This document shows, piece after piece, positions 33,699-45,494 of a stretch of 64,000 bases of DNA. Made by a program: the position numbers and the translations under genes. The notes under the pieces were generated by a model. The model saw only the letters and a program-made list of their open reading frames with translations. It made no database searches and had not been told where the DNA came from. Origin of the DNA: Iris pallida (Eukaryota > Streptophyta > Magnoliopsida > Asparagales > Iridaceae); contig JANAVB010042332.1 of assembly GCA_029216955.1 (NCBI GenBank), positions 42,501 through 106,500 of the forward strand, given 5' to 3'. The stretch's first letter is position 1. Every line of letters begins with the position of its first letter.

Positions 33699-36662
33699 TG
33701 TTGTTTAAGACAATATGAAATAGTTCCAGCTTCATATTCAAACTTGTAGCCGTACACCTGTAATAAAGATGAATTCAGTTACAAATTAATATCAACCTCT
33801 ACTTTGAAAAGACTGCTCATCTTTATCTGCATGTGTACATATGCGAGAGCTGACAATTTACATACATACATGTGCACAAGGAAGAGTACTTAAAGATTAT
33901 GGGCTCTAGTTAATGTATACTTGGTTCCTCATAGCATCCGTAATGAAGCTAAAAACTGAGTTTCTTTTTAAACTATATATCGAAATATTTTCTCTTAATC
34001 GTTTATGATGGTATCTTAGTTGCCTTACATAGTGCATATTAAGGTTTGGCTTCATTAAGTATCTCATGACAGCAGTTGGATTACCTACCTCTTTATCAAC
34101 TCCCCATTTCTCCCACATTGTATCTATGGGAAAGATTTAGCATATGGATAGAACGGATCGTGGAAGTGAAAGGAACCACACTGTCGGTATCTCCACTGTG
34201 TACATAAACCGATGAAAATGCAACTGTTAGATGCATATCAATTAATATGCTATACCTATAGTAACGAAAAGAACCACCTGAGAAACAATATATATGTTAC
34301 ATAATAGCCAGTTCTGTTATGCAAGATAAGTTAACTTTTGAAACTAAAGAATTAGTCCTGAAGCAAAATTTTGACATAAAAGAGGATTGGTGTCAAAAGG
34401 AAGGTCACCTTGAAGCTGTCGAGAACGTTTGGCTGACAATTTGAGGATATGACACAGATATTCAAAATGAGACATAAGGCCAACTATAAGTAAAAGTAAC
34501 ACAAGAGTTACCTGAATATCCAAATACACATGTTTTTCTCCATCATTTCATTCACCAGTGGTAAGGCTGATCCATAATCTGTCCAGTACACTTCATCACT
34601 ACAAACATAGGACACAATTGTTAGCAAACAAGTGGTACAACTTGCTCAAATCCCATTTTCCAAATCAAATATTGAAAAAAAAATATAGGTATCAGAATAT
34701 TCATTAGGATATAGACAAGGTAATCTAAATCAAGTTGCTCTATATATCTTCCAGAAGTTCATGATGAAATCTACAGAAACTTATCACCTTAATAAGCACA
34801 TTATGACATATTTAGCTTGTATATAATATCAATTTAAGAACGAAACTTACTTGCATAGTGCCCATTCGTAAGTAGGAGCAAAATCTTTTACTTGTAGAGC
34901 TTTTTGAACCTTTTTGTTGTTCAAATAAGCTGTCACATAATTTTTACTGCACGGATCAAAATTTTCAATCTGCAAGTACACAGTTATCAAGCATAATCAA
35001 TACAGAAGAAGCCTAAAGGAAAATGATTACGTTGTGGCTACTCAGGTCCTATAACTTGGTTCTTTCTTCTGCAGAGTTGTCTTGTTGGCAGAATCTGAAA
35101 TCGTCTTCTGCTTTGATCAGTGGAGATTTACCAGAAAGACAACTCTACAAGAAATTATATATGTACATTATTATCTATGTACAACATTGCTAGAAACTTC
35201 TAAAATTACCGAATAATAAGTATCTTGTCGACCCCGAGAAATGTCACACTGAGGACCATATATGTTGTATTGGTCCAAACCAGCAAGATTCTTCTCCACT
35301 TCTAAAGCAGCTTCTACACACACGGGATCATTTGGATTGGGATGGCAGTTTTTACGAATATTATTATGCATAGATTGGGAAATCAATCCATGATTCCACA
35401 TAAATTCGTAACGTGCATCAAGATTCACTGTGTAGTCAAAAATCGGATTTCCCATCTGCGACATCAAAAGAGTTAATTGTTAAATGCATGCAATTATATA
35501 ATTAAGCTTGGTAATTGAGATTCACAACAAAACCTGTATAGAACAAATGAATAAGTTTTTCGATTGTACCAATATTCCTTTGAGATTTATTTTATCTTTC
35601 TTGCTTGCTTGATTATTATGTTCCAGAATAAGGTTTGCCAACTGTGGTATGAAATGTCCCCCATAACTCTCTCCAGCTAAGAAAAACTCAGCTCTCTTGT
35701 ACTTGTGGTGTCTTTTCATCCAACTTCTAACAAAGATGATATCTTTTGCTGTTTTTGCATCCCCAGGAGCAAGGGCGGAGCTAGTCCTTCCACTCAGTGG
35801 GGACGAAAATTCTATAACATTAACTTCCGTGTAGTCCTCTTCTTTTACTTAGATCGTGGGGGGCAAGATTTAAGGAACAAATAGAATATTATTAGTTAGA
35901 AATTTAAGAAGGGCCAGAAATTTAATTAAAGAGATAGTAATTTAAGGAACAGATGAGAGTAATTTTAAAAGAAATCTGTATCAACAAAAAATTCGTGGGG
36001 GCAGCAGACCCCAATCTTGCCTATGTAGCTCCGCCCATGCCCAGGTGAAAGGTAATCCGCGGTGTTGTTGGAATATGAGAATCCAACTCCGGCAGGACTC
36101 TCCAGGAATAGTAGGTTGGCAACTATATATGTGAAACCACAATAAACATAATTTTCAGTGATTCACTAACTACAATTCTAAGAGTTACGTGTTCTAAACG
36201 TACCTGAACTCCATGTATATGGATTCTTGATAAGTGTTTTCTCATCGTTACTAACGCGGAAGGGGCCGATCTCCATCATTGCCCCAGCTCCCAAAGAAGA
36301 ACAGCCAGGTCCTATAGCGCAAAAAGAAAAGCATTAGGTTAATCTCTGAAAATGTTTAGAGAGAATAGGAGAAGAAAAAGGATTAGTGAATGTGAAGTTG
36401 TTACCATACCTCCGTTTAGCCACAGAACTAGTGGCGACCGAGATGATTCTTGGGTCGACTGTTGGGATTCCACAAAATAATAAAATAGTTCTCGTCCATT
36501 ACCAACCTTGACATATCCTGAGTCATGTTTAATCTTCACTGGTTGCCCGGGTAAATTTATGTTTCTGCCGGTGCCATGGTTATCTTGTATGAAAAGTATG
36601 TGAATGAAAAAAATAAAATGAAGCAGCATGTTGAATGAAGAGCTAGAGAAAAAGGTTTCCAT
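33699..36662 (-). pseudogene. Serine carboxypeptidase-like (SCPL) pseudogene inside the CACTA element
   Basis: Eight exons can be read: 36662-36410, 36311-36204, 36122-35570 (interrupted by a MITE at 35770-36039), 35455-35210, 34969-34851, 34598-34512, 34195 to about 34090, and about 33758-33699. All introns have GT-AG ends, and phases close exactly from exon 1 to exon 7 once the MITE and one copy of its target duplication are removed. Exon 1 has a hydrophobic signal-peptide-like start ([13 protein letters not shown]) and LVLWLNGG; exon 2 gives [18 protein letters not shown]; exon 3 gives [11 protein letters not shown] and the nucleophile motif GESYGGHF; exon 7 gives SGDTDSVVPFTST with the catalytic Asp. 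Damage: the exon-3 MITE, a frameshift near 34120-34145 that leads to a stop, and a last exon (VYGYKFEYEAG) that lacks the catalytic His motif GAGH. The family (vacuolar or secreted S10 peptidase or acyltransferase) is clear; the enzyme would be inactive. Confidence 0.88.
35770..36039. mobile_element. hAT-like MITE inserted in SCPL exon 3
   Basis: 270 bp with 14-bp terminal inverted repeats: CAAGGGCGGAGCTA on the left, complement CATGGGCGGAGCTA on the right (one mismatch). It is flanked by an 8-bp duplication, cccaggag at 35762-35769 and cccaggtg at 36040-36047 (7 of 8). Both the CA(R)GGGCGGAGCTA end and the 8-bp duplication are typical of hAT non-autonomous elements. It interrupts the Ser-Pro-Gly-Asp codons of the exon. 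Confidence 0.9.
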
Positions 36663-36779
36663 AGGTCAATCAGTTACCAATAGTCAATCAGTTACCAATC
36701 AACTTCAATAAGATACCAAACTATTTATCAGAGATCATTTTCAAGTTCCCTGCCCAGAGAGAATTGATCAAGGCATTTC

Positions 36780-36814
<35 letters not shown>

Positions 36815-37017
36815 CGTTAGCTTGGGCCTCCCCAAATGCCCTCATGAATCAGCTAGCTTCTTTCCTAGCTTGAGAGAATTAATTGTATAAAAAAAAGGAA
36901 AGGAATGTTGAAAGCTTGATTTTGGATGTATAAATTATCATTTGTTCAATCAATAACAGTAAATGTATCACATTTGCACCTTGAATACAGTAAATGTATC
37001 GCCAACTATTCCTACAT

Positions 37018-37374
37018 CTATAGAAGTACCTCGAAACCGATGTTGCTAAAACTGTTAAGTAGGTTCTCGTTGCAATCTCTTGCTCTTTTATTTGATGGAG
37101 CAGAGCAGGGAATTGAGTTGGCGTCATCCCAAGAGCTGATCTGGAAATTAGTGGAGATGTAGGATTGTCCAACATTTCCACCTGTCTCATCGGACCTGTT
37201 GCTTCCAATCACACTCCCTCCCATGTCAGTGACACCAATTTCTGAAATTTGTGGAAGTGCCTCTTGTCCTGAGAAGCTAAGTTGAGATTTTAATCTTGTT
37301 GTTCTCGGAATTGCATGAACACCATTACTTAATGGCTGAGAGTAGCGTCCATTGCCACTATTAACCGATAAACC
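37018..37374 (-). pseudogene. Exon fragment resembling FBH/bHLH122-130-type transcription factors
   Basis: A single open exon on the minus strand encodes RLKSQLSFSGQEALPQISEI, then NFQISSWDDANS and KRARDCNENLLNSFSNIG. The order SQLSFS, PQISE, WDD, KR(A/M)RD matches what I recall of the region just before the bHLH domain in the FLOWERING BHLH / bHLH122-130 group. The exon begins after an acceptor (GACAG|GTTTATCGG) and ends at GT near 37037. The bHLH domain itself is not found, so this is a captured piece, not a gene. Assignment is from memory of the family pattern and should be tested. Confidence 0.55.
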
Positions 37375-37926
37375 TGTCACAAAGAAGACCTGTCAAATAA
37401 CATAGATCAATGGACAACGCAAGGATGACACAACAAACCAAGACCTCATAAACTGATAGAGCAGGGTTTGACAGTTAAAAGTGTTGACATCGGTCCTGGA
37501 GATGTCAGAGGCAGACACTGCTTAATCCATAACCTCCACAGGCATCACACAATCTAGAAGAGACAAAAAAAAAACTTATAATGCTTTGCAACAGTAAAAG
37601 TAACCCACTAAAAAGAGGTTTTCATGAGTTTAATTATACAGGAAGAAGAAATGGGATTACCATTATGATTTGCAGTCTAGCTGATAGGTGCCTGTTGTGT
37701 GTGTGTGTGTGTTGGGGGTGCCTGGGATGGATTTCAACAATGTCGTGGTTCAGGAAAAAAATGAAAACTGAAGGAGATCTTTCAGCAATAATAAGCTCAG
37801 AAACATATTTACCTTATAGCCATCATGCTTTGGGTAGTGTCAGCAATCATGCTTATATGGAAGCCCATATCTTGCATGTATTCAGATACCTACATACCTG
37901 AAATATAAATAATGTAACATAGAGAA

Positions 37927-38292
37927 TTATTGTTGCAGGAAAGTAAAATTATTAGAACTTCCAAATTTCTGAACAACATTAAATGCAAAACCAAAACCTG
38001 TGTAAATAGATGCCACCCTAGCAAGAACAGACGTGTTTGAAGTATTCACAAGAAGTTTGCTCTGCTTTATGACATAGTACTCCCGACAATCAGGCAGCTG
38101 TGTCATTGTCAATTGTGGGAAATCCATAAGAACCTAGTCAAAATATGTAAACCACAACCAAAATATAAATGACTAATAGTAGAGATGAACAATGTATACA
38201 CGAATTAACCTGATAAAACTTCATGTCTGTTAAGGTTTTCTTGCATGGACTGGCAAACGGAACCAAAATCTTCCTTAAATTTGAAGAAACCT
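37927..38292 (-). pseudogene. Two unassigned exon-like segments in the CACTA passenger region
   Basis: On the minus strand, about 38292-38212 encodes SSNLRKILVPFASPCKKTL and DMKFYQ. After a short intron, about 38133-37940 encodes VLMDFPQLTMTQLPDCREYY, then VIKQSKLLVNTSNTSVLARV. Splice borders are plausible (acceptor before VLMDF). The text looks like genuine protein coding from a host gene, but I do not recognise the family. It could be a second captured gene. Confidence 0.4.
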
Positions 38293-38816
38293 GAGACATA
38301 ATAACAATCATTAATAGTTACTTTGTTATAGCTTTTTTGTATATATAGGAAAATCTAAATAAAAAACCAGAGAGCTATTAGAAAAATAAACAAGGAAAGA
38401 GACATACATTTTTACCTTAAGACAATCTTGATTGTAGATAGTGTGCACCTCTTCCCTCCTCTTTTATCCGGGCTTGGGACCGGCAATGTAATGCACTTAC
38501 ATTGGCAGAGTTAAAAAAGGGTTTCATCATGTCCTGCAATCAATTGGTTCTTACAAATGCATTTAAGTGCAAAAATTCTGCAAAGTGCTAGCTCCAGTGT
38601 CAGTCAAAAACACAATTCATTCATATTGAAATGTCACATACTTGATAACAAGTCTATGATTCAAGTATCCCAAATATAGCATTAAAAACAAATGTGTACT
38701 TAATACGAAGTCTCAAAAAGAAAGAAGTCTAAAATATCAAAATTCTTAATAAGAAATCTAAACTGCCAAAGTACTTGATAAAGAGCCTAAACCATGAAAA
38801 GATCCAATCAAAAGCT

Positions 38817-40836
38817 TTAAGGATCAAGTATAATGTATTGCTTATTCCACGCAATTGGAACCCCTATAGCATGCTCAACCAATGTCATGTCTGATGTAGT
38901 CCTCCACAAATGAGCTTCAGGAACCAATCCAACTTCAATCCAAACCTTCCAAGCATCTAGCCCAAGTGGTTTGCAGTGCACTAGGGAGACAGGATCTATT
39001 GATGCTATTGATCCTTCTGCAATAATCTCTCCTCTTTTGTACCAGCTCATAATCTTGCATTTTTGTCCAATGATTGGCTCATGGAGGTCATTATTGGTGT
39101 TGCTTGCATGATGTGACTGTTGTCAATGTAATGAATATATAGTTAATACATAATAAATAAGTTCTCTAAAATTACACACATTTATAATTATTTTATCCAC
39201 ACATTTACCTCTGGTGTACTAACAACTTGTGGTGATTGCACCCTCTCTTGTCCAGTTCTTTTCTCTCCTTGCTGTGATGACCACAAATTAGAATGCAAGG
39301 CATAAGTTATGAGATTTGTTAATTCCAATAATAACTACTTACCTCGATCAATTTGTCCAATTTGTCCTCCAATCTATTGACTTTATCTTCGAGCGCATGT
39401 ATAATCTTAGAAGAATGTGCTTGGGCATTCAACTTAGTAATTGTAACTCCAAACCCAAGACCAATTACTGTTCTACCAGGTCGGTCTTCACCCAATACTT
39501 TTGAGAGAGCATCATCTCTTAAGCTTGATGATATTTGTGTACTAGATTGTGATTCTTTGATCTCTTGAATTTTTTTCTAGAATGTTAAAAATGAAATACT
39601 AATATAAATTGAACAAACAATATAAAAATATATGTAAAATATTCAAAACTTTATTTCTACTTACCAGAGATTCGACAACAGATGCATTTGCTTGTTTGGG
39701 ATTCTTTGATTTATGTCCTTCCGACCACAAATCAACTCTTGATATTTCTATATTCGATGGATCCTCTTTCTTCTACAAAAATACATAAAACAATACAATT
39801 TCTCATCTCAGTAAACTTTGAGAAATCAACACATGCAATTAGAGTACAAACATCATAAACTAGATACAAATAAGTTTACCATCTTTTGCTCCAATCGGGC
39901 ATAACCCCGTCGACTCATCGTGTGGGGTAGTTTATGATGACTCCTTATAAACTTCATTAGGTCACTCTTACTCTACATCAAAAATTAATTATTATTAACA
40001 AAGGGGAATAATAAAAATGTACTATTATTGATTAACATTAGATGTTACAACTTACTTTAGCTGTCGCTGAGCACGCACGTTTAATGAACTCTTTCCATTC
40101 ATGATCTGTCAAGTTTTGAGGTTTCAACTTGGCAAGTTGTAGATGTGCTTCTTCTACTTCCAATGCACAAGCTGCTCTCACCTTAGTGGAAATCCTGGAC
40201 CTATATTCTCTCAAATAGTTTCCCATCTTTTGCAAGGTATTTTTCTTGTTCACCTCATCTAGTTTGTACCTTTGCTGTAATGTAAATTGTGGTATATAAA
40301 TATACATTATGAAATGATAAGTGAGCTTGAAATATTTAGCTCTAATTATCTTACCAATATAACTGTCCACATGTCCTCCTTTTGTTGTTTAGAAACCAAA
40401 GTCCAATTCTTTATATTTATCTGAACTGTAGATCGAACTAAGGCCCCTAAGAAAGAGGCAAAGGTAATTGAAGTATCACCTATAGGCTGTCCTCTTTCAT
40501 TATATTCTATTTCTTTAATCATATTTTGTTCCATCCCAAGACCCTTGAGCTTGGTTGGACCTCGTTTGTTCTTAACCGACATTGTCTCCTCGTTAAGGTG
40601 GGAATTATGTGCATCTAGCAAGTCAATAGGTGAAGAATGAGATGCATCTAAACCTCCCTCTAGGCTTTCATCCACATCTTGTTGAACATCTGAGAGAACA
40701 TATTGTTGTGGCTTTCTTTTTCGTTTCCCTGACTTACTTTTTGAGACCTATAAAAAGAAATAACATGTCATGAATAAATTAAATTATGTAAATTATATAT
40801 AGTGATAATCTCAATTACCTCCGTTGTACGAGCCAT
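38817..40836 (-). CDS. TNPA/TNP1-like protein of the CACTA element (Ptta/En-Spm family), 8 exons
   Basis: Exons read 40836-40819, 40747-40355, 40274-40056, 39972-39880, 39772-39665, 39576-39343, 39271-39209 and 39116-38817. Every intron has GT-AG ends and every exon is a multiple of three, giving about 475 residues. The start is ATG at 40836 (MARTTE), followed by a basic GKRKRKP stretch fit for nuclear import. The middle (KNTLQKMGNYLREYRSRIST, HEWKEFIKRA) matches the plant Ptta/En-Spm transposase family, followed by a coiled coil (IIHALEDKVNRLEDKLDKLI). The C-terminus (GQKCKIMSWYKRGEIIAEGS and VPIAWNKQYIIL) matches the TNP1/En-Spm C-terminal domain. By analogy with TNPA it should bind the subterminal AACGTTGT repeats. 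It appears undamaged. Confidence 0.85.
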
Positions 40837-40839
40837 AGC

Positions 40840-41800
40840 TTTTACAATCTACAACCCCGTTGATTAGTGTTTAACTGTTGTTAGTGACAAATAGAACTAA
40901 AAAGAATTAGATCATATTCTAGAAGGCAAGATAAATAAAAAGAAAATATAAAGTGAAGTGAGACTTTGGCAGTTTTGGGGGTTTCATTGCTTGGTTTAGG
41001 GAGTTTTAGTATCTAAGACCTGTTTTGGTTGTGATACTTAAAACCTTGTTCATCATAGAGTTGTTTCACACTTCTTTTATTACTTTGACAATTATAACAT
41101 CACCAACCACCCCTGCAACTGCCATTGTCTAGTATATAGGCTAAAAATAGACCACTAGTGTGCAAGAACAAAATGCCGAGTCTGTACTATATCAAGAGCA
41201 AAAACATTATGATGCATAGGTTAGTATATATGAACAAAAATAAGACACAATCCAACTTCAAAAGAGACATTAGAGTTCAATGTCATGATAAATATAACTC
41301 TAAACAAACTGGGACTATTCTTCTAAAAAGTATTGGGATAATTAGATTAATACATTACAGCAACTTTCAAGCCACATGAACAATATACAAACAAAAATTT
41401 GTCTTAATACAAACTTTGGATTCAGACATACAAAGAAAGATGGTTTTTGCTAATGTTAAAGATATGACACTTCACAGAGCTGAATAGAAAATAGTTAACC
41501 CCAAAAGCTTGGGATAAAGGCTTGGGTGGTGGTGGTGTTGTTGTAAGTGATATAAGGAATCACAGTCCTGGGTGTGATTCATTCAATAAGCCAATGCAGC
41601 TATATAATAGAAAATGACATTCTTAGATTTGATAGAATAAGCCAAAGAGCCAAATGGAACCATGTTCCATCTCTATTTAGATTATATTTCATCATAAACA
41701 GATTTACCCCTTACAAACAGAACCACTTGAAAAGTTGTACTAAACTGTCAGACATAATTTCTTTGTTCCTTTCCAAACAAATGTGTTCCAGAATTGCAAC
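40840..41800. other. Spacer between the two CACTA genes
   Basis: AT-rich, no coding signature or repeat recognised. It should contain the promoter of the TNPA-like gene and the 3' end of the transposase gene. Confidence 0.4.
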
Positions 41801-41802
41801 AA

Positions 41803-44800
41803 TTAAACTAATATGACTTCACAATCTTTATCCCTTCTTTCATACAAATTATCCTCGTCATCAATAGCTTCGCCAAGTTTTGAGACATCCAACGGTTGAG
41901 AGCTTGATTCTGCATTCTCATTATATAGTTCCAATTCGTGGAAACCTCTTGGTGGTGGTTTCAACACCACATACCAACTAGAAGAATCTGACTCTCTAGA
42001 ATAGAATACTTGCTTCGCTTGTGATGCTAGAATGAAAGGGTCACTTTCGAACTGATTTTTAAATTGATGGAGATTTACTAATGTAAAACCATCTTCAACC
42101 TTAACACCGTGATAAATGTGAGCCCAGTCACACCTAAAAATAGGGATTTGAAAAGTATTATAGTCTAAAACAAGAATATCGCGCAAGACCCCATAAAAAG
42201 CTCTTGAGCTTGAAGTTCCAGCATTGTCATTTGAATCTGATTGACATACGGTTTTTGCTTCCAAAGAAACACCACTATTTTGAGTGGACCTTTGAACGTC
42301 TTTGGTTTGAAATCGACGCCCATTGATAAGGAACCCAGAATATGACATTACTTCCTTTACAGGCCCATATGCCAACCACTTTATTGTATCACAAACATGA
42401 ACGCCTGTACAGATTTCCTCCTTAACCTATAAAAAATTGTAGTAAGATATAATGCTGTCATATATATTGCAATTTCAAAGAACACACACACTTGAACTAG
42501 TACCTTTTTCTGAAACCAATCACAGAATGTATCCGAGTGTTTCTTCCAAAGTTTGCTTTCATTTGTGGAAAGATGCTTATCTGAATTCTTTAACTCACTC
42601 AAATGTATTCTAGATGAAATAATATGGTGAGAAAACACATATCATGCCTAATCTAAACATTAAATTATTAATTTTTTAATAATGAATCTCCTTATACTTA
42701 CTCTTCATAAGGTTCCACCTTTGCCGTATTAAAAAGCACATATCGATGTGCACTTTTTAACATTTCATGAGATATTGGTAGATGCACTCCTTTGGATAAT
42801 GGGCGTCCCTCATGTAATGAGTTATCAAGAGAATCTTCATTACGTCTATAACGAACACCAATTTCTTTTGCTTGTTCTGTGTAGCTACTACAATACCTCA
42901 TGCACTCCTCAGAAAGATAGCACTCTGCTATGCATCCTTCAGGACGTGCTGTATTTTTGACATATCCTTTTAGTATCTTCATATACCTAATAAGAAATGA
43001 TAAGGTATTTTAGTTATTCACTAAAGGTATTAACTAATATGCTTTAGAAAAACTAAGATGAGATAGTAGAGTACCTTTCAAATGGGTACATCCAACGATA
43101 TTGTACTGGTCCACATAAACGTACTTCTCGTACCAAGTGAATGGTCAAATGTACCATAATATCAAAGAATGAAGGAGGAAAAAATCTTTCTAACATGCAC
43201 AACGTTTCAACAATTTCAGCCTCAAGATATTCCAATCTATCTCGATCAATAACCCTTTGGCATATTTCATTAAAAAATGCACATAATCGAAGTATTGCAT
43301 TTCTCGGTGCCTTGTGTAAGAGACCTCTCAAAGCTACAGATAGCAATTGTTGCATCAAAACATGACAATCATGAGATTTAAGACTTATTATGCTGTTATC
43401 CTTTGAGAAACAATTTCTAATGTTAGAACTATACCCATCAGGTACCTTCAAATTTCTTAATCGATTATAAAATAATTGCTTTTCGGTCTTTGATAATGTG
43501 TATGGTGCTGCTGGAAGGAATACTTTACCGTCTCTATCTTGTGGATGCAACTCTTTCCTAATTTCCATTTCTTGCAAATCTCTTCGAGAATTAAGTCCAT
43601 CTTTTGACTTCCCTTTAATATCCAAAAGTGTGCCAAGTATACTCTCACAAACGTTCTTTTCAATGTGCATTACGTCCAAATTGTGACGTAGAAGCAAATC
43701 CTAATAACAAAAAAAGTTGCATGTTATTATGAACTATATCTTGAACTCATAAATATTAAAACTAAAATAAATATAAGAAACTAGATTGATTTAAAATGAC
43801 TTACCTTCCAATAAGGCAGTTCAAAAAAAATTGATCTCTTCTTCCATATTTGTATCTCACCATCAACTGCAGTCTTTGTCTTCTTTCTTTTCTTTGGTTT
43901 TTGTTTTTTCTTTCCCCAGTCATTTTCAATTCGACTGGTAGCTTCTAATACATCACGACCAGTCATTATTACAGGTTTTTTCCTATCTTCATGATTTCCA
44001 TCGAACCAACTTTTTTTTGTTCGAAATGGGTGTTTTAGAGGAAGGAATCTTCTGTGGGACATATATACAGTCTTGCAACTATGTGGTAGCCACATTGATA
44101 AAGTATTATCACTGCAAATAGGGCAAGCCATCTTTCCTTTTGTTGTACATCCAGCTAGATTTCTATAAGCGGGAAAATCATTTATTGTCCACATCAAATC
44201 ACCTTCAAATTAAACATTGTCTTCGTGTAAGCATCATATACTTCTACTCCACTGTTCCATAACTCTATTAAATCCTCTATAAGTGGCTGCAAATAAACAT
44301 CAATATCGTTACCAGGTTGCTTTGGCCCTGGGATTAATAATGTCAAAATTAGATACTCTTTCAACATGCATAACCATGGCGGAAGGTTGTACGCGACAAG
44401 CATCACAGGCCAACAACTATAGGTAGAGCTAAGATTACTAAAAGGGTTGAACCCATCGGCAGCAAGACCAAGTCTTATATTTCGTGAATCTGATGCAAAA
44501 GCGGGCCACTTTCTGTCAACTGCTTTCCAGGCTAACGAGTCAACTGGATGGCGTAACTTGCCATCTTTACTTGCATTGGTGCTATGCCACCTCAATTGTT
44601 CAGATGTTTCTGTTGATAGAAACATTCTTTTTAGCCTTGGTATGATGGGAAAATATCTTAGCACCTTCACTGGAATCCTTTTTTTAGACTTGTTCTCGTT
44701 TTCATTCTCTGTATTGCACTCGTTCACTTTCCAACGAGAGCAACCACATTTGGGACAATTATCCCTATTTGCAAGTTCTTTTCTAAATAAACAACAATCA

Positions 44801-45494
44801 TTCTCGCAAGCATGTATTTTTTCATAATTCAGATCAAAAGACTTCAATAACTTCTTCGCTTCATATGAGGTTTTAGGAAGCATGTTATCTTCTGGTAGCA
44901 TATTACCAACGGTTTTAAGAAGTTCGTCAAAACAAACCTTGGATAAACCATTCGTAGTTTTGATTTTATACAAAGCTACCGTTGCAGACAATCTTGTCTG
45001 TTTTGTGCACCCTGTGTACAAAGGGGTTTCAACATCTTCCGGCACATTAGCAGACCATTCTCTTCTATCACTACTATGATCTGTAATCCCTTCATCTTGA
45101 GCAAATGCATTTGCGTACATCTGATATATATCAGATGCTATTGTACCTTGATGCACCTGTGCATAAGCAGTAGATTGTTCCCCATGTAATACCCAAGTGG
45201 TGTACAATGGATCCATTCCATTACAAACTAAGTGCTCGTACACAATCGAACCAGGAAGAGGATCCAAGTTCTTACATTTAATACAAGGACATGAAATTGT
45301 TTCTGCACCTAGATTCTTCAAGGCAATAGTTACAAAATTCATTGCTCCTTGTTGGTATTCAGAGGTGTGTCTACATGTTCATAAGGAAAAAAAATCAATG
45401 AATATCAAAATGGTGTAAACCTAATAACAAAAAAGTAAATATTTTATTATAGGTAACTTCAAAACCTTTGAAAATGCAACCAAGCTTTATCCAT
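41803..45494 (-). pseudogene. TNP2-like CACTA transposase gene, 6 introns, one single-base frameshift
   Basis: Exons: 45494-45466, 45370-43805, 43700-43075, 42986-42702, 42609-42504 and 42426-41803, joined by GT-AG introns. The start MDKAWLHFQR spans the first junction into HTSEYQQGAMNFV and opens the transposase-associated domain with its CPCIKC zinc-like pair. The TNP2 core follows (HACENDCCLFRKE, CPKCGCSRWK, FLSTETSEQLRWH, ADGFNPF, IPGPKQPGNDIDVYL, WTINDFPAYRNLAG, ACPIC), then HNLDVMHIEKNVCESILGTL, and C-terminal domains (RWMYPFER; SYSGFLINGRRF; FRCDWAH). Phases close at all junctions only if one T is restored at about 44197, where GTGATTTGATGTGG interrupts the LK..MWTIND stretch. With that base the product would be about 1078 residues, normal for the family. 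This may be a real mutation or a sequence error. Confidence 0.88.

Noticed and set aside
38416..38535. Segment with GTGCATTACATTGCCGG-like complement, possibly a dispersed plant repeat
   Set aside because: It looks familiar from other plant sequences, but I cannot name the family or define its ends.
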